Source: Phycisphaerales bacterium UBA1910
Lineage (GTDB): Bacteria; Planctomycetota; Phycisphaerae; Phycisphaerales; UBA1924
Length of the DNA stretch: 16,396 nt
Reading direction: 5' to 3'
NCBI GenBank assembly: GCA_002337545.1
Contig: DDGE01000017.1
Location: forward strand, 1-16,396
The number at the start of each line of letters is the position of its first letter. Position 1 is the first letter of the stretch. Shown one piece after another: positions 1 to 7,451 of the stretch. The notes under the pieces were generated by a model. It searched no databases. It saw nothing but the letters and a program-made list of their open reading frames with translations, and was not told where the DNA came from. The translations under genes and the position numbers were made by a program.

Positions 1-115
1 GGCGAGGGAAGAGCTCAGGTATCGAACGCACCACAGGTGGAGCGCCTCCCCTGCCCCAATTGGGTGTGCGCACAACACAAATTGCGGGCATCTTCATCCG
101 CCTCTCTGAATTGTC

Positions 116-143
116 TTGGCAGCCACCGAGACTGAAGCATACT
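116..143 (+). promoter_or_regulatory. possible sigma70-like promoter upstream of the PEP-CTERM-like gene
   Basis: TTGGCA at 116-121 and CATACT at 138-143 are separated by 16 bases, a fair match to -35/-10 elements. This would give a 5' untranslated region of roughly 125 bases before the ATG at 276. Nothing else in 1-275 looks coding: the reading frame on the opposite strand runs antisense through the gene at 276. Weak, consensus-based call. Confidence 0.25.
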
Positions 144-275
144 TGGGGTTCTCGACGACCCCGCTGCTTGTGCTCCGGGACCGATATGTGAGGGGAATGC
201 GCTCCGGCGTCGGCCCCTGACCACACCCACTCGGTCGCCGACGAGTTCACGAACCTCACACACAAGGAGCAAGCC

Positions 276-932
276 ATGAGGGGAACGCACAGATTCATCA
301 CGATCGGCGTCGCGCTTTCGTGCACCGCGGCTATCACACAGGCAGGGACCTTCGCGCTCGGGTACGGCGGGGGCGTCTCGTTCACATCCACCCACACGGA
401 GAGTGTCCCGGGTTCGGGCATCTACGACATCGGTGTGAGCGACACCTTCTATTTCGAGCCCGGCGCCGGCGGATGGGAGAAAATCCTTCTCCCGCCCAGC
501 CAGGGGTTTATCCCGGGGCAGACCTACTGCATCAACGAGTGGTTCACATTCTGCCCGCCCCCAACAGGCGGGCCTTCGCAGCCGCTCGAAGACTGGCATG
601 AGATCATCTCGTTCGGGCCGGACGGCAACCCGTGGGATATCTGGGTCACCGATCTGGGCGACCCGGTGATCAGTTTCGATCCCGACTCGCGCGAGCCGGT
701 CCCGGGGCTGCAGTTCATGATCAGCACCGACGGCACCGGGCTGTGGTTCGATTTTGACCCGATCGACATCGGCCCGGACGGGGTGACGCTGCACATCACC
801 AAGTACTTCCAGTACACCGGATCGACCGTTTCGTTCGACCCGGTCACCATCACCCAGTACCCGACCCCAACCCCGAGCTCGATCGCGCTGCTCGGGATTG
901 CCGGGGTCATCACCTGCAGACGCAAGCGTTGA
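276..932 (+). CDS. secreted protein with PEP-CTERM-like sorting tail
   Basis: This 218-residue protein is probably exported and anchored or processed at the cell surface. Residues 1-23 look like a Sec signal peptide: basic start, hydrophobic core, and a likely cut after TQA. The C terminus (about 196-218) is a Pro-rich PTPTPSS stretch, then a short hydrophobic helix and the basic end CRRKR. This is the three-part layout of PEP-CTERM/exosortase substrates, which are frequent in planctomycetes. The middle is rich in Gly, Pro, Asp and aromatic residues and shows no domain I recognise. The start is supported by AAGGAG six bases before the ATG. No exosortase is in the window. The gene stands alone and ends at a strong terminator at 977. 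Sorting class is fairly sure; function is unknown. Confidence 0.8.
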   Translation: MRGTHRFITIGVALSCTAAITQAGTFALGYGGGVSFTSTHTESVPGSGIYDIGVSDTFYFEPGAGGWEKILLPPSQGFIPGQTYCINEWFTFCPPPTGGPSQPLEDWHEIISFGPDGNPWDIWVTDLGDPVISFDPDSREPVPGLQFMISTDGTGLWFDFDPIDIGPDGVTLHITKYFQYTGSTVSFDPVTITQYPTPTPSSIALLGIAGVITCRRKR

Positions 933-976
933 TCACGATGCTGTTCGTGCGTCTGCCATTCACTCGCATTCGAGAG

Positions 977-1005
977 CGCCCCGCGGCAACGCGGGGCGTT
1001 TCTCT
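977..1005 (+). terminator. intrinsic terminator after the PEP-CTERM-like gene
   Basis: A perfect 9-bp stem CGCCCCGCG/CGCGGGGCG (977-985 with 990-998) closes a GCAA (GNRA-type) tetraloop and is followed by TTTCTCT. It lies 45 bases after the stop of the upstream gene and just before the convergent SulP stop. The opposite strand has no T tract after the stem, so it mainly serves the + strand. Confidence 0.8.
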
Positions 1006-1012
1006 GCGCCGA

Positions 1013-2578
1013 TCACGCTAGCTCGTCGTCCGCCACGCGGTAGCGCGGGTCTTCGAGCACATTGACCTCGACCATATCGCCCGCCTTGTGCAGCAGCTTG
1101 GCGCATTCCAGACTCAGATGACGCAGGTGCAGGGTTTTGCCGGCCTTGCGATACTTCTCGGCGAGGTTGTCGATCGCCTCAATGGCCGAGTGGTCCATCA
1201 CGCGTGAGTTGGCGAACTCGATCACCACATCGTCCGGGTCCTGCTTCGGATCGAACATCTCCAGGAAGTCTTTCACGGAGCCGAAGAACAGCGGGCCGTT
1301 GAGCTCGTAGGTCCGCGACCCGTCCGGGTCGTCGCGCTGCACGATGTTGATGTGGCTCGCGTGCTCCCAGGCGAAGATCAGCACGGAGACGATGACGCCC
1401 ACGATCACCGCGAGCGCCAGGTCGGTCATCACTGTGACCGCCGAGACAAGGACGAGCACAAAGGCGTCCTTGACCGGGATCTTGCGCATGATGCGGAAGC
1501 TGGACCACTCGAATGTCCCGATGACGACCATGAACATCACGCCGACCAGCGCCGCCATGGGGATCCGCTCGATCAGCCCGGACCCGAAGAGGATGAACGC
1601 GAGCAGGAAGAGGGCGGCGCTGATGCCCGAGAGTCGCCCGCGACCGCCGGACTTGATGTTGATGACGCTCTGCCCGATCATGGCGCAGCCGCCCATGCCG
1701 CCGAAGAACCCGGTGGCGGTGTTGGCGATGCCCTGGCCCACGCACTCGCGGTTGCCGCGACCACGGGTCTCGGTCATCTCATCGATGAGCGTCAGGGTCA
1801 GCAGCGACTCGATCAGCCCCACGCCGGCGAGGATGAATGCGTAGGGCGCGATGATCTTGAGCGTCTCCATATTGAAGGGGACATCGGGCAGCGCAAAGCT
1901 GGGCAGCCCGCCCTTGATCGATGCCAGATCGCCCACCGTCTTGGTATCGAGCCCAACAAAGATCACGATCAGCGATACGACCAGGATCGCGACCAGCGAG
2001 CTGGGGATCTTCTTGGTGAGCTTGGGGAGGTAGTGGATGATGCCCATGGTCAGCGCGATCAGTCCACAGAACAGCAGCAGCGTGGTGCCCGTCATCCATC
2101 CGTGGGTCTCCACGCCGTCCACGACCTTCTTTGTGTGGAACTGCTCGAGCTGCGAGAGGAAGATCACGATCGCCAGCCCGTTGACGAATCCCAGCATGAC
2201 CGGGTGCGGCACGATGCGGATGTACTTGCCCAGTCGCAGCAGCCCCACCGTGATCTGAATCACGCCCGTCAGGACCACCGCCGCGAAGAGGTACTGCACG
2301 CCGTGCGCGGCGACCAGCGAGACCATGACGACCGCCATGGCACCCGTGGCGCCGGAGATCATGCCCGGTCGACCGCCGAAGATCGAGGCGAGCAGCCCCA
2401 CCATGAACGCCGCGTACAGCCCGACCAGCGGGTCAACGCCCGCGACGAACGCGAACGCGACCGCCTCGGGAACCAGCGCGAGTGCGACCGTCAGCCCGGA
2501 CATCAGCTCACGCTGAATATTGTGACCATAGCCCGTGCTCGCCTCGTCGCGAACACTCGTTGCGAGTGTGCTCATCAT
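1013..2578 (-). CDS. SulP-family inorganic anion transporter with C-terminal STAS domain
   Basis: This is a 521-residue inner-membrane transporter of the SulP/SLC26 family, whose members move sulfate, bicarbonate or similar anions, often coupled to Na+ or H+. The N-terminal signature is clear ([17 protein letters not shown] near residues 29-45, then GLYAAF and SGATGA at 75-80). About ten or more hydrophobic helices run to about residue 405. A cytoplasmic STAS domain follows at about 420-510, with the typical loop [10 protein letters not shown] (Ser464). The ATG at 2578 is chosen because GAAGG lies 10 bases upstream; an in-frame ATG at 2614 lacks any ribosome site and would add 12 polar residues. 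Length resembles the short SulP proteins, including BicA-like bicarbonate carriers, but the substrate cannot be read from sequence. It is divergent from the TolB-like gene and has no operon partner. Confidence 0.9.
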   Translation of the reverse strand: MMSTLATSVRDEASTGYGHNIQRELMSGLTVALALVPEAVAFAFVAGVDPLVGLYAAFMVGLLASIFGGRPGMISGATGAMAVVMVSLVAAHGVQYLFAAVVLTGVIQITVGLLRLGKYIRIVPHPVMLGFVNGLAIVIFLSQLEQFHTKKVVDGVETHGWMTGTTLLLFCGLIALTMGIIHYLPKLTKKIPSSLVAILVVSLIVIFVGLDTKTVGDLASIKGGLPSFALPDVPFNMETLKIIAPYAFILAGVGLIESLLTLTLIDEMTETRGRGNRECVGQGIANTATGFFGGMGGCAMIGQSVINIKSGGRGRLSGISAALFLLAFILFGSGLIERIPMAALVGVMFMVVIGTFEWSSFRIMRKIPVKDAFVLVLVSAVTVMTDLALAVIVGVIVSVLIFAWEHASHINIVQRDDPDGSRTYELNGPLFFGSVKDFLEMFDPKQDPDDVVIEFANSRVMDHSAIEAIDNLAEKYRKAGKTLHLRHLSLECAKLLHKAGDMVEVNVLEDPRYRVADDELA

Positions 2579-2678
2579 CTTTGAACTGCCTTCATTTTGG
2601 GGATGATCGAACACGCCGCGCCGATCAGAGTCTGGATGATTGGCGCACGAACCCGGAGATCAACTATGCCACTCGGAA

Positions 2679-2696
2679 TGAGGATAAATCCTCTCA
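2679..2696. promoter_or_regulatory. palindrome between divergent genes, possible operator
   Basis: GAGGAT-AA-ATCCTC (2680-2693) is a perfect 6-bp inverted repeat in the 215-base divergent region between the SulP transporter and the TolB-like lipoprotein. The outer bases TGAG and CTCTCA almost extend it. On the minus strand its right half overlaps a TATCCT hexamer that lies 16 bases after TTGCGT, a possible SulP promoter. A dimeric repressor site is one reading; a small RNA hairpin is another. Confidence 0.3.
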
Positions 2697-2793
2697 GGAA
2701 TCACGCAAACCGAACGCCTTACTCCCTTTATCGGCATCTGGCTTCATTTCCTGTTTACTCCGGAATCGACCATGAACGCCAACCGAGGTTCCG

Positions 2794-3723
2794 ATGCGCT
2801 TATCACCACTGCCACTGATTGCCCTCGTTATGAGTTCGATGCTGCCCATCTCCGGGTGCGGGACGACCGGTCAACATGCCCCTTCAGCCGTGGCGGGCCG
2901 GAGCGAGGTGCTCTACCTCTCCAACCGTGACGGCGATTATGAGATCTATCTCCAGAACCTCACCACAGGCGTTCTCACCAAGCTCACGGACAACGATGTC
3001 ACGGAGTTTGGGCTCGCATGGTCACCGGACGGCACCACCATCGCGTTCGGGCGATGGATCGACGACAACCGCGATCTCTACACCATGCGTGCCGACGGAT
3101 CGGGCGTGACGCGCCTCACCGAGCCCGGATCACAGGCCTCCTCCCCGGATTGGTCGCCGGACGGCTCACGCATCGTCTACACCTCGCGTCGTGATTCAGA
3201 GCGGGGCGAGATCTACACCATGAACGCGGACGGGAGTGACATCACACGGATCACCAATAACGATCGCTACGAGGAGGTTCCCGCATGGTCGCCCGATGGG
3301 CACCGAATCGCATTCGGAGCGCTTGCAGGGACATCGAAGGATGATTCGTACCTGCAGATCTTTGTTCTGGACCTGCGGACAGGACGCGAACAACAACTGA
3401 CAGAGTTGCATGGGCACAGCTCGGCCCCGCGATGGTCGCCCGATGGGTCGCGCATCGCGTTCTATGGGAATGTTGGAGATGGGTTCGACGGCGCGGATAT
3501 CTTCACCATCGCTCCGGACGGATCCGGGCTGACCAACCTCACCAACGATCCCGAGCCGGACTGGCAACCCGACTGGTCACCCGACGGAACCGAGATCGTC
3601 TGGGCCCGCGGCCCCGGGGACCCACTGGATATCTGGGTTATGCGCGCGGACGGAACACAGCGACGATCAATCGACATTGAGCAGGGCCGAGACGAGCAGC
3701 CATACTGGCGACCGAACCGCTGA
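2794..3723 (+). CDS. TolB-like WD40/PD40 beta-propeller lipoprotein
   Basis: This 309-residue protein begins with a lipoprotein signal peptide: a hydrophobic core followed by the lipobox ISGC, with the acylated Cys at residue 22. The rest is a series of PD40-type propeller repeats. Five WSPDG motifs are each followed by a beta strand (TTIAFGR, SRIVYTS, HRIAFGA, SRIAFYG, TEIVWAR), and a sixth degenerate copy, YWRPNR, lies at the C terminus, so one six-bladed propeller fills the mature protein. This is the fold of the TolB C-terminal domain. The TolB N-terminal domain is absent, and no tol-pal genes are nearby, so it is not TolB itself. A periplasmic binding or scaffold role is inferred. The start has GAGG five bases upstream. 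It converges on the PIN/TRAM gene with an 11-base gap. Confidence 0.85.
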   Translation: MRLSPLPLIALVMSSMLPISGCGTTGQHAPSAVAGRSEVLYLSNRDGDYEIYLQNLTTGVLTKLTDNDVTEFGLAWSPDGTTIAFGRWIDDNRDLYTMRADGSGVTRLTEPGSQASSPDWSPDGSRIVYTSRRDSERGEIYTMNADGSDITRITNNDRYEEVPAWSPDGHRIAFGALAGTSKDDSYLQIFVLDLRTGREQQLTELHGHSSAPRWSPDGSRIAFYGNVGDGFDGADIFTIAPDGSGLTNLTNDPEPDWQPDWSPDGTEIVWARGPGDPLDIWVMRADGTQRRSIDIEQGRDEQPYWRPNR

Positions 3724-3734
3724 TCCAGGGAGCG

Positions 3735-5048
3735 TCATCGACGCGGATTGCGGGGCGTGCCCTTCATCCCACCGCTGCCGGGACGATTCACTACGCGAGG
3801 ACCATTGATCGATGCCGGCTTCACGGGGTGAAACCCAGAGTCATCGTTCTCCTGATCATGCTCTCCGTCATTGTCCTCGCTGTACTCGCCGTCATAGTCG
3901 CGGTTGTAATCTTCTTCGCTCTTGTCCGGGGCACGGTGCTCCTGAATCGCCTGCTCGCGATCGCCGGAATCCATCTCCGCCATGTCAACACGAGCGAACA
4001 GCAAACGCCCAGCGGCGGTCTGCATCGAGCTGGTGATCACCAGCTCCTTGACCTGCCCGATGTACGGGTAGCCATCTTCAGCGACAACCATGGTGCCGTC
4101 TTCGAGATACCCGACGGCCTGACCGTGCTGCTCACCGGGCTTGATCAGCTCAACCGTGATCATTTTGCCCGGGATCACGACGGGCTTGAGCGCGTTGGCG
4201 AGGTCGTTGACATTGAGCACCCGGATCTTCTGGATCGTGGCGATCCGCACCAGGGCGATGTCCAACGACACGAGCATCGCGGGCATCCGACCGCACAACT
4301 CCACGAGCGCCAGGTCCACGCCCTTCTTCTGCGTGGGCGAGTTGTCCAGCACGACATCGACACCGCTCATCTTCTGAAGCTTGTGGGCGATGTCCAGCCC
4401 GCGGCGGCCCTTGTTCCGCTTCATGCGATCGCGTGAATCCGCGAGCAACTGCAGCTCTTCGAGCACGAACTCAGGGATCACGATCGTCTGCTGGATCAGC
4501 CCTGACGCGGCGATATCCGCGATGCGTGCATCGATCAGCGCCGAGGTATCCAAGACCATGGGCATCGGGCCGCGCATCTCTTTGGCGAACTCTACATACG
4601 GGATGACCAGACGGAACTCGTCCTGAGTCTGCAGGACCATCGTGATACCGAGGTACGAGAGCGAGACGCCCATCAGAACCTTGATCGCGGTAGTGAATGC
4701 ACCAAAGGCAGATGCCTGCAGATCCCAGGTCTGCACGATTAGATCGATCACTGTGGAGAAGACCCACGCCGTCATCAGTCCGGCCATGAGTCCGAACACC
4801 ACGCCCGAGATCAGGGAGATCTTCTTCTGAGGCGTGAACATGTCGATCCCGAGGAACAGAAACGACATCGTCAATGCGATCAGGACCGGGATCCACCAGT
4901 TTTGGGCGAACCCGATCTCGAGCTCGTCCGCGTTGCGATTGATGCTGAGCACATAGAGCAGCACCACAATCAGCATGAGGGCAACAAAGCCGATTCGGAT
5001 GAATCGAAGAAACATTTTCTTGTTCAGATCTTCATGTTCGCGCGTCAT
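3735..5048 (-). CDS. membrane-anchored PIN/TRAM domain protein (YacL-like)
   Basis: This 437-residue protein has four predicted membrane helices (about 15-36, 51-70, 78-105, 118-138). A cytoplasmic PIN nuclease-fold domain follows (about 162-285), with acidic residues Asp167 (MVLDTSALID), Glu198 (PEFVLEELQ), Asp245 and Asp263, and the family motif RRGLDI at 216-220. A TRAM RNA-binding domain lies at about 285-345 (NALKPVVIPG, GQAVGYLEDGTMVV). The order matches the YacL family of Gram-positive bacteria and cyanobacteria, a presumed membrane-associated RNase or RNA-binding protein. Beyond the family, residues 355-437 form a highly acidic tail (Asp/Glu-rich to about 404) and then a basic Pro/Arg end. 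The ATG at 5048 is chosen because AGAGGTGG lies just upstream. The frame stays open to 5249, but that extension would overlap ppk and lacks family similarity. Confidence 0.88.
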   Translation of the reverse strand: MTREHEDLNKKMFLRFIRIGFVALMLIVVLLYVLSINRNADELEIGFAQNWWIPVLIALTMSFLFLGIDMFTPQKKISLISGVVFGLMAGLMTAWVFSTVIDLIVQTWDLQASAFGAFTTAIKVLMGVSLSYLGITMVLQTQDEFRLVIPYVEFAKEMRGPMPMVLDTSALIDARIADIAASGLIQQTIVIPEFVLEELQLLADSRDRMKRNKGRRGLDIAHKLQKMSGVDVVLDNSPTQKKGVDLALVELCGRMPAMLVSLDIALVRIATIQKIRVLNVNDLANALKPVVIPGKMITVELIKPGEQHGQAVGYLEDGTMVVAEDGYPYIGQVKELVITSSMQTAAGRLLFARVDMAEMDSGDREQAIQEHRAPDKSEEDYNRDYDGEYSEDNDGEHDQENDDSGFHPVKPASINGPRVVNRPGSGGMKGTPRNPRR

Positions 5049-5221
5049 TACAGTCCACCTCTTGCACGCCTCGAGCGGATTCCATAGGATTGATAGTTGC
5101 TGCTCACTCTCGTTTCGTGGCTCGCGTCCCGAATCCAGTCTAGCAGATTCCATTCTCGGATTCGTCAAAAAGAGACCAGAATCCATACCCCACGACCATC
5201 TTTTATAGAGCGAGTCCTCCG
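5049..5221. promoter_or_regulatory. divergent control region of PIN/TRAM gene and ppk, with repeated octamers
   Basis: This 173-base region is more AT-rich than its flanks. It holds GATTCCAT twice (5078-5085, 5146-5153), GAATCCAT (5179-5186), GAATCCAG (5131-5138) and GGATTC (5158-5163), more copies than expected in such a short span. TATAGA at 5204-5209 sits 12 bases before the ppk GTG and could be a -10 element. No convincing Pho-box pattern was seen. Regulatory role is inferred. Confidence 0.3.
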
Positions 5222-7408
5222 GTGACGCCCGATACCTCAGATCCAACACAAGACCCGAACCCGACGAACTTTATCAACCGGGATCTGTCTTGGCTTGAGT
5301 TCAATCGCCGGGTGCTCGCACAGGCGTTCGATGAGCGAACCCCGCTGCTCGAACGCCTGAAGTTCATCGCGATTTTCGCCTCGAATCTCGATGAGTTCTT
5401 CATGAAGCGAATCGGACTGCTCAAGTCCCGACACCGCCAGCAGATCGCCCATTCGCCCAACCGCCCAGACGAGCTCCCGCCCCTCCAGACGCTCCATGCC
5501 TGCTACGAAATGATCCGTCAGATGGAGGATGAGCTCTCGCAGGCGTTCGACGACGAGATCGTCCCTGCGCTCAAAAACCAGGGAATTGAAATCCTCAACT
5601 ATGAGGACCTCGGCAAAAAGAACCGCAAGGCCGTCGACGAATGGTTCAACACAGCCGTTTTCCCGATTCTCACCCCGCTCGCCGTCGATCCGGGGCACAG
5701 ATTCCCTTTCATCTCGAACCTCTCCACGAACCTGGGCCTGCTCGTTGAACCCGTGTCACCAAGCACCCACGGAACGGACGAGCCCCGGTTCGCGCGGATC
5801 AAGATCCCCGCCGTTCTCCCGGCCTACATCCGCGTCGACGCGCTCCGATCCGGCGAGGATGAGCCCGACGAGCCAACCCCCGACGCACCAGCGCGATTCG
5901 TCCCGCTCTCGCAGATCATCATCAACAACCTTGATGACCTCTTCCCGGGTATGCGCGTCATTGAGGTCCTTCCGTTCCGGCTGACCCGAAGCGCCGCCGT
6001 CGAACTCGATGATGAGGATGTCGAAGATCTTCTTGAGCATGTCGAGGAAGAGCTCCGGATGCGCCGTTTCGCGAACGCGGTCCGAATCCAGACCCCGCCC
6101 AACCCGTCGCAGAGAATCCTCGATTTTCTCACCAACGAACTGGGCCTCTCGAAGGATGATCATTTCTCCCGCCCCGGCCCGCTGGCGTGCATCGACCTTT
6201 TCGAGATCGCTGGGATCGATCGCCCTGATCTGCGTACCTCGCCTTGGAAACCCGTTCGGCCCGCCGCGCTCGCCGACCCTGAGGCGGATATTTTCGCGAA
6301 GATCCGTGAACGCGACATCCTCGTGCATCATCCTTACGAGTCCTTTTCCGACTCTGTGGAGCGTTTCATCGATTCCGCTTCCAAGGACCCCGATGTTCTG
6401 GCGATCAAGCTGACGCTGTATCGCACGAGTCAGGACTCGCCGTTCGTCGATTCACTTGTCCGAGCCGCCGAAGAGGGGAAGCAGGTCGCCTGCCTCGTCG
6501 AACTCCGCGCCCGATTCGATGAAGAAAAGAATGTGACCTTCGCCCGACAGCTCGAGTCGGCTGGCGTGCATGTGGCCTACGGGGTGCTGGGGCTCAAAAC
6601 CCACTCCAAGTGCTCGCTTGTTGTCCGGCGGGAAAAAATCCAGGGCTCGTGGGGGCTGCGCACCTACGCGCACCTCGGCACGGGCAACTACCACCCCAAG
6701 ACCGCCCAGCTCTACACGGACCTCGGGCTCCTGACCGCAGACGAGCAGATCACCTCGGATGTTGTCCGCCTCTTCAACATGATCACGGGTTTGAGCTCGG
6801 GCCAGCATTACAACCAGCTGGTGGTCGCGCCTGACCACATGCGAAACCGGTTCATGGCCCTGATCGACAACGAGATCGCGAACGCGCAAGCAGGCAAACC
6901 GGCGCATATCTACGCGAAGATGAACTCGATGGAAGACCGGATGATCACTGAGAAGCTCTACGAGGCTTCGCAGGCCGGTGTGCAGATCGACCTGATTGTT
7001 CGCGGGTTCTGCTGCCTCAAGCCCGGCGTCCCGGGGCTCTCCGAGAACATCCGTGTGATCTCCATCATCGGCCGCTTTCTCGAGCACTCACGCATCTACG
7101 CGTTTTCAAATGCGAGCACGGATCCCAAGGATTTCCACTACTTCATCAGCAGCGCGGATTGGATGTATAGGAACCTCTCCAACCGTGTCGAGGCCGCGTG
7201 CCCCATCCATGACCCCGATGCCAAGCAGCGGTTGTGGGAAATCATCGATTTCGCCCTCCGAGACAGGCGGAAATCGTGGATGATGCACCCCGATGGGTCC
7301 TATTCCAGACTGCAGCCTAGGAAAGACCAGGACCCCGATTCGCCCGAATCGTTGGGGACCTTTGAGACCCTGATGCGAACCACACGCAACATCCGCCCCC
7401 TTCCCTAA
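5222..7408 (+). CDS. ppk1: polyphosphate kinase 1
   Basis: This 728-residue enzyme reversibly makes inorganic polyphosphate from ATP through a phosphohistidine intermediate and acts as a membrane-associated oligomer. The PPK N domain (FINRDLSWLEFNRRVL near 17-32, NLDEFFMKRIG near 55-65), middle domain and both C-terminal phospholipase-D-like domains are complete. The autophosphorylated His is His461 in GLKTHSK (E. coli His435). The second catalytic His is His622 in FLEHSRIYAF (E. coli His592). Arg401 (LTLYRT) and Arg431 (RARFDEE) match the two metal/phosphate-binding Arg residues. The start is a GTG: no ATG exists before the conserved N-terminal motif, and there is no clear Shine-Dalgarno sequence. 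Residues 210-225 are an acidic, Pro-rich insertion in the middle domain. It stands 43 bases before the ketosynthase-like gene and may be co-transcribed with it. Confidence 0.96.
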   Translation: MTPDTSDPTQDPNPTNFINRDLSWLEFNRRVLAQAFDERTPLLERLKFIAIFASNLDEFFMKRIGLLKSRHRQQIAHSPNRPDELPPLQTLHACYEMIRQMEDELSQAFDDEIVPALKNQGIEILNYEDLGKKNRKAVDEWFNTAVFPILTPLAVDPGHRFPFISNLSTNLGLLVEPVSPSTHGTDEPRFARIKIPAVLPAYIRVDALRSGEDEPDEPTPDAPARFVPLSQIIINNLDDLFPGMRVIEVLPFRLTRSAAVELDDEDVEDLLEHVEEELRMRRFANAVRIQTPPNPSQRILDFLTNELGLSKDDHFSRPGPLACIDLFEIAGIDRPDLRTSPWKPVRPAALADPEADIFAKIRERDILVHHPYESFSDSVERFIDSASKDPDVLAIKLTLYRTSQDSPFVDSLVRAAEEGKQVACLVELRARFDEEKNVTFARQLESAGVHVAYGVLGLKTHSKCSLVVRREKIQGSWGLRTYAHLGTGNYHPKTAQLYTDLGLLTADEQITSDVVRLFNMITGLSSGQHYNQLVVAPDHMRNRFMALIDNEIANAQAGKPAHIYAKMNSMEDRMITEKLYEASQAGVQIDLIVRGFCCLKPGVPGLSENIRVISIIGRFLEHSRIYAFSNASTDPKDFHYFISSADWMYRNLSNRVEAACPIHDPDAKQRLWEIIDFALRDRRKSWMMHPDGSYSRLQPRKDQDPDSPESLGTFETLMRTTRNIRPLP

Positions 7409-7440
7409 CCACCCGATCACCAAACGCCCCGACATACGCG

Positions 7441-7446
7441 TACTAT
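7441..7446 (+). promoter_or_regulatory. -10-like hexamer just before a start codon, possible leaderless transcript
   Basis: TACTAT ends five bases before the ATG at 7452, and no Shine-Dalgarno sequence precedes that ATG. A transcript starting about seven bases after the hexamer would begin at or next to the start codon. There is no good -35 match at the usual distance, so this is tentative. Confidence 0.25.
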
Positions 7447-7451
7447 TCCCT

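Noticed and set aside
15..794. 259-codon open frame on the - strand over the PEP-CTERM-like gene
   Set aside because: It has no domain, no ribosome site and an Arg/Asp-rich composition, and it runs antisense to a gene with signal peptide, sorting tail, ribosome site and terminator.
1352..2584. 410-codon open frame on the + strand opposite the SulP transporter
   Set aside because: Its product is rich in Asp, His, Arg and Gln with no hydrophobic pattern or domain, as expected for an antisense shadow of a GC-rich membrane-protein gene; the SulP frame has unmistakable family motifs.
5140..5221. 19-codon minus-strand frame (ATG at 5199) after a GGAGGA at 5221-5216
   Set aside because: The spacing of 16 bases from GGAGGA to the ATG is too long, and the frame has no codon bias of interest; probably chance.
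5049..5249. N-terminal extension of the PIN/TRAM protein to a Met at 5249
   Set aside because: The frame is open, but the extension would overlap the ppk start, has no ribosome site and no family similarity; the ATG at 5048 has AGAGGTGG in the right place.
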